Origin: RUG12461 sp045661345 | Lineage (GTDB): Bacteria > Bacillota > Clostridia > Lachnospirales > Lachnospiraceae | Length of the DNA: 64,000 bases | Reading direction: 5' to 3' | Assembly (NCBI GenBank): GCA_045661345.1 | Contig: JAZRFM010000014.1 | Span: 1-64,000 of the forward strand | In this document: positions 60,633-64,000 of the stretch, one piece after another | How positions within the stretch are numbered: the first letter of the stretch is position 1 | Layout of the letters: each line of letters opens with the position of its first letter | Program-made: the position numbers and the translations under genes | Notes under the pieces: generated by a model | What the model was told of the DNA's origin: nothing | The model's database searches: none | The model's input: the letters and a program-made list of their open reading frames with translations, nothing else

Positions 60633-63600
60633 ATGCCAGACAAACAGAAGGAATACCAGCGAATCCACAATCTATATGAATCCAGGCCCGGCTTGCTGAA
60701 TTATGCGGAGCGGCAGCAGGAACAGCAGGAGAAGGACAGGCGGCTTCCGGGAGTAGATGATGCGAAGTATCTTATGGATGCGGAACAGCTCCGGGATTAT
60801 TATGAAGAGCGCAATCGGGATACGGAGGATAACTCTTTCAGGATCCGCACAAAGTATTATTTCGAAGATTTTAACAGGGCCGATGCCAAGGCTCATCGCT
60901 ACCGCGCCCTTGCGGATAATGAGGAGATGGTGAATGATTACGCACAACGGCATGGCGGACGGCGCGCTTATAAAAGAAAAGGAGATGCCGGCAAAGCAGC
61001 AAAAAAATTTCGGGAAATGCAGCGCCTCATGGCGAATCAGATGTCACAAAACCAGGACGATCTGACGCCGCTGCAGAAATACTATCGCCGCGAAGAGGTT
61101 ATGAGGCTTCGCATGGAAGGCATGATCGCTGCTGCGCAGCTAAAATCGAAACCGGGCAATATGCATCATCTGGTGGCACGTGCGGAGTATTCCTGCTTTA
61201 TGATCCTGAAGGATCAGCTGACCCATTTGATCAATGAGCAACAGAGTCGACAGGATCAAAGAAAGCTGAGGCGAAAGCTTGATACTGTCAACGAAAAGCT
61301 TGACACCCTTTTCAAGGATCTGAAAAAGTACACTCCTTCCGTGCAGAAGCAGTGGCAGGAGAATCAGTTCAATAACATCCAATATGAGACTGCCCACCGG
61401 CAGTATCAGGCGCAATGCAGTATCAACGTGTTGGTGAGCAAAGAGACAAGTTCAACCCTGTTTCATCTGCAGAAATTCCATGAACAGTTTGGGAATGTGC
61501 AATGGCCGGCGCGTTGTGTCTACAAAACCAAAGAGGGAGATGCGCCCATCAATCCTGCGGAGAGAAAAATGCAGGAATGGAACAATCGCGTGCAGGAAAT
61601 CAGAGAAAACGGCAGTCAATACGCGAAGCGGCGAGTGGAAGAGGAGGGCATCCGGATCTTTATGAATACGGAGCTCCCGAGTGCGCAGACCCTGAAAACC
61701 ATGGGTGCGAAATACCTGGAGGATCATCTCCGCACTTACTATGAGATGACCCATATAGCACTGGACTATTACAAGAGGGAAATCGAAAAAGGGAAGGGTT
61801 TCCTCTACAGCTATGCAGAAAACAACACAGACTTTAAACAGAAACTGGCCTATGTGGAAGCGATCAGGGACTATATGACCTATCGTCTGAAGAAGGATCA
61901 CGGAATCAGGACCGATCAAGAACACGGATATGCCATCAATAAAGACGGTGCCGGTTATAACGATTGGCTGGGCGGGGAGATGGAACGCCATCTCATAGTG
62001 GCAGAGAGAGACTATGGTATTTTTGGGAACCAAAAGATAAACAAATTCGGGCTGATGCCGGAGATTCCGACCAATGCAGAGCGCCCTCTTTTGGAGGACG
62101 ACGACGATGATTATGATGATGACGAGGAAGAGATCGAGGAGCAGCCGAAGAGGGTCGTGCATCGGAACCGGCAGGAGCAGCCGGTAGTACAGCCGGTGCG
62201 GAATATGGAGCTGGACCCGCATATTCAGATTGTGGAAAACAGACTCTATTCTGACGTGATCGTGAGGGAGGAGAAGAAAAATGAACCGAAGATCGAGATC
62301 ATCGAAGAAGAGAAAAAGGAAGAAGAGCCGAAGGACGAGATTATCGTAGAGAAGAAAGAAGAAGAGAAGAAAGAAGAACCGAAGATCGAGAACATCGAAG
62401 AAGAGAAAAAGGAAGAAGAGAAAAAAGAAGAGCCGAAGAAGGAGATCATCGTAGAGAAGAAAGAAGAAGAAGAAGATGATGATGATGACCTGCTTGTAGA
62501 AGATTCTGTTCAGAAGAAAGAGAAGGGCAGTTTGGCCGATGCATTTGATCAGCTGCAGAAGGATCTGGAGGAGCAGAAGAAAGAGGCTCTGCGGCAAAAA
62601 GAGGAGGAAGACAGGGAAAGGGCGAGAATCCAGGAGGAGCAAAAGCGCAGAAATGAGGAGATAGAAAAGGGAAGGAAGCTCTACGAGGAACGACAGAAAA
62701 GGGAAGATGCAAAAAAGAAGGCGCAGAAGCAGCCTGAAAACGAGATCAATGAGAACAAGATCAATGTGAAGGATGAGATCAACGAGAACAAGATCAATGT
62801 GATCAATGAAAACCGGATCATTGTGGACGACGAGGCGCCGGTCAAAATGATCCAGAATGCTGAGGAACTTCTGGAACACGCGGAGTATCAGGGGCTTCTC
62901 GGGGAGGCGGAAGCCGTCTTTGCAAAGTACAAAGTAGAGGAAGAAGAGGAAGAGACAACCCCGAAAGCGAAAAAAACAAAAGAGAAAACCCAGGAAAAGA
63001 AGACGCAGGAGAAAAATGCGAAGGAAGCTATTGCTTCCATGATGCGTCTCGTACATTTTGATAAAGAAGGCGCACCTGTAACCAAGGAAGATAAGAAGAA
63101 CCATGCATGGAACCTGAAGTGGCTCACCGCCTGGAAGGAGGATCAGTTTTATGTCAGGGAAGAAATGATCAGGGAGGAACTGAATCAGATCGCGGATTGT
63201 ATGATCTCACTGCCAGATGACAACGTGTCTAAGGCGGATCGGGAGTTTCTGGAAAAGAATGACTTCGACTTCATTAACAGAAAAGTCATGGAACTGGAAG
63301 CCATAAAAAAGGACGGGAAGCTTGGTTCAAAAAATGCGAAACTGCTGGCAGAGCTTTCCGGTAAGAAGAAGACGTATCAGAAGACAATGACTGCTTACCG
63401 TAAGGGGCTGGAAAAATGGTCACGGATCCAATTTGAAGAAAAGGGGAATGACGGCTTCATGGCTGCCCTCCATAAGATGTGTGCCTTAAGCAATCTGGAC
63501 ATGGCGCATCCTGCTCTCAAGATGTATTGTGAGAAAAACAAAGCCTTCGACAGCTACCGGCAGGTGATGGAAAGCCTGTCGGCCTATCTGAAACACAGCG

Positions 63601-64000
63601 GATCGAAAAGGAAAAGGAGCGAGTCTAAGGAGGAACATACAGACAAGCTGAATGCCCTTGCATTCAGTGTTATGAAGGAAACCTGGCAGTACAGGGAGCA
63701 TGAGAAGGATCCCTATGCACCCTATGTTTCCAAGGGGCTTGCAGTGATGGAAACAAAGAAAGAACGGGAGGCGGAGTTCCATGCTGATGCCATAAACAGG
63801 TTAGGACTTAAGGAGGCGCATTTTGCGCCGAAAGTGAGTAAAAACCAGAAGAAAGAGTTGGAATTTGCAAAGAAACAGTATGAGATCATGAACTACTACA
63901 AAGGGCTGGGGAAATTTGAAACCTGTCAGGAGTATCTGGATCTTTTTGCAAAGTTAGGGCCAGAGAGTTCCCTGGAACGAAGCCTGACCGCCATGATGAA
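60633..64000 (+). CDS. Very long charged coiled-coil protein, unknown, cut by the window edge
   Basis: The frame opens with an ATG at 60633 (GGGGAGG site 8 bases upstream) and stays open for more than 1120 codons to the right edge without a stop. The protein begins MPDKQKEYQRIHNLYESRPG. Residues about 1-480 are helical and hydrophilic (RRKLDTVNEKLDTLFKDL). About 484-627 is an acidic Glu/Lys segment with duplicated units EPKIEIIEEEKKEEE and PKKEIIVEKKEEEE. About 628-700 is a strong coiled coil (EEDRERARIQEEQKRRNEEI). About 703-732 has EINENKINV repeats. The rest (733 on) is helical, with little Cys. No signal peptide or membrane helix is seen. I do not recognise the family. It may be a cytoskeletal-like or effector-like scaffold; this is only a guess from composition. 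Confidence 0.75.
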   Translation, partial: MPDKQKEYQRIHNLYESRPGLLNYAERQQEQQEKDRRLPGVDDAKYLMDAEQLRDYYEERNRDTEDNSFRIRTKYYFEDFNRADAKAHRYRALADNEEMVNDYAQRHGGRRAYKRKGDAGKAAKKFREMQRLMANQMSQNQDDLTPLQKYYRREEVMRLRMEGMIAAAQLKSKPGNMHHLVARAEYSCFMILKDQLTHLINEQQSRQDQRKLRRKLDTVNEKLDTLFKDLKKYTPSVQKQWQENQFNNIQYETAHRQYQAQCSINVLVSKETSSTLFHLQKFHEQFGNVQWPARCVYKTKEGDAPINPAERKMQEWNNRVQEIRENGSQYAKRRVEEEGIRIFMNTELPSAQTLKTMGAKYLEDHLRTYYEMTHIALDYYKREIEKGKGFLYSYAENNTDFKQKLAYVEAIRDYMTYRLKKDHGIRTDQEHGYAINKDGAGYNDWLGGEMERHLIVAERDYGIFGNQKINKFGLMPEIPTNAERPLLEDDDDDYDDDEEEIEEQPKRVVHRNRQEQPVVQPVRNMELDPHIQIVENRLYSDVIVREEKKNEPKIEIIEEEKKEEEPKDEIIVEKKEEEKKEEPKIENIEEEKKEEEKKEEPKKEIIVEKKEEEEDDDDDLLVEDSVQKKEKGSLADAFDQLQKDLEEQKKEALRQKEEEDRERARIQEEQKRRNEEIEKGRKLYEERQKREDAKKKAQKQPENEINENKINVKDEINENKINVINENRIIVDDEAPVKMIQNAEELLEHAEYQGLLGEAEAVFAKYKVEEEEEETTPKAKKTKEKTQEKKTQEKNAKEAIASMMRLVHFDKEGAPVTKEDKKNHAWNLKWLTAWKEDQFYVREEMIREELNQIADCMISLPDDNVSKADREFLEKNDFDFINRKVMELEAIKKDGKLGSKNAKLLAELSGKKKTYQKTMTAYRKGLEKWSRIQFEEKGNDGFMAALHKMCALSNLDMAHPALKMYCEKNKAFDSYRQVMESLSAYLKHSGSKRKRSESKEEHTDKLNALAFSVMKETWQYREHEKDPYAPYVSKGLAVMETKKEREAEFHADAINRLGLKEAHFAPKVSKNQKKELEFAKKQYEIMNYYKGLGKFETCQEYLDLFAKLGPESSLERSLTAMM

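Noticed and set aside
61452..63104. Long reverse open frame (550 codons) inside the giant coiled-coil gene
   Set aside because: The translation is extremely rich in Phe and Leu, as expected from reading the AAG/GAA-rich coding strand backwards. It has no ribosome site, and the forward frame is open throughout with a promoter and ribosome site.

Overview
The window looks like chromosomal DNA from a Clostridia member of the Lachnospiraceae type. Evidence: strong AGGAGG ribosome sites before most genes, sigma-A-like promoters, a single-chain PurL, a SigH-type sporulation/transition sigma factor inside the classic Firmicutes ispF-cysE-cysS-mrnC-rlmB-sigH block, a clpC-radA pair, a MecA-like ClpC adaptor, and several surface proteins of a kind common in gut and rumen Lachnospiraceae. 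The DNA is moderately GC-rich. The genus cannot be set from the sequence alone.

Layout. 1-840: decayed remnants of two mobile or accessory protein families (Rpn-type PD-(D/E)XK transposase, AAA-ATPase/DUF1703 type), then an intact orphan gene for a double-glycine-leader peptide with three repeats in its core. 967-13573: mutY, a family 2 glycosyltransferase, pncB (reverse), a small Gln/Tyr-rich membrane protein, ileS, glycogen phosphorylase, ispE and a reverse pair (DUF1934 plus a membrane protein). 13778-18198: a secreted trigger-factor-like lipoprotein, asnS and two unknown membrane proteins that overlap tail to tail. 18199-20100: an accessory patch with a nuclease-like gene, a 62-bp palindromic repeat array, a tRNA-Ala(CGC) and a broken 5' copy of the same tRNA. 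20103-31869: purL, an HD-GYP phosphodiesterase, a MecA-like adaptor, a GH13 enzyme, a large RND exporter and pta.

32037-37479: an M32 carboxypeptidase, then two adjacent paralogous large HD-type proteins, the second lacking the metal-binding histidine of the HD pair. 37550-45645: HAD-like protein, ispF, cysE, cysS, mrnC, rlmB, sigH, then a GGDEF-EAL protein that appears to be translated from a leaderless mRNA. 45664-47741: a condensation/acyltransferase-like protein with a DUF6320-type membrane partner. 47869-52412: a secreted SH3b/glucosaminidase protein that ends in a type I dockerin, followed by a membrane-anchored protein with a cohesin-like N-terminus. This is a candidate two-gene system for holding a wall hydrolase at the cell surface. 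52428-57205: clpC, a small unknown gene, radA, cyclophilin. 57358-60442: a heavy-metal-binding small protein, a membrane protein, and a chemoreceptor with a hairpin-rich leader. 60633 to the right edge: a very long charged coiled-coil protein, open at the edge.

Two themes recur. The first is second-messenger and sensory signalling: one HD-GYP, two HD-like paralogs, one GGDEF-EAL and one chemoreceptor. The second is cell-surface assembly: dockerin and cohesin-like proteins, cadherin-like domains, a secreted PPIase lipoprotein, a glycosyltransferase and an RND exporter. The most interesting items are the dockerin/cohesin-like pair, the HD paralog pair with a degenerate member, the orphan double-glycine peptide, the leaderless promoters, the repeat array beside tRNA-Ala, and the giant coiled-coil protein.
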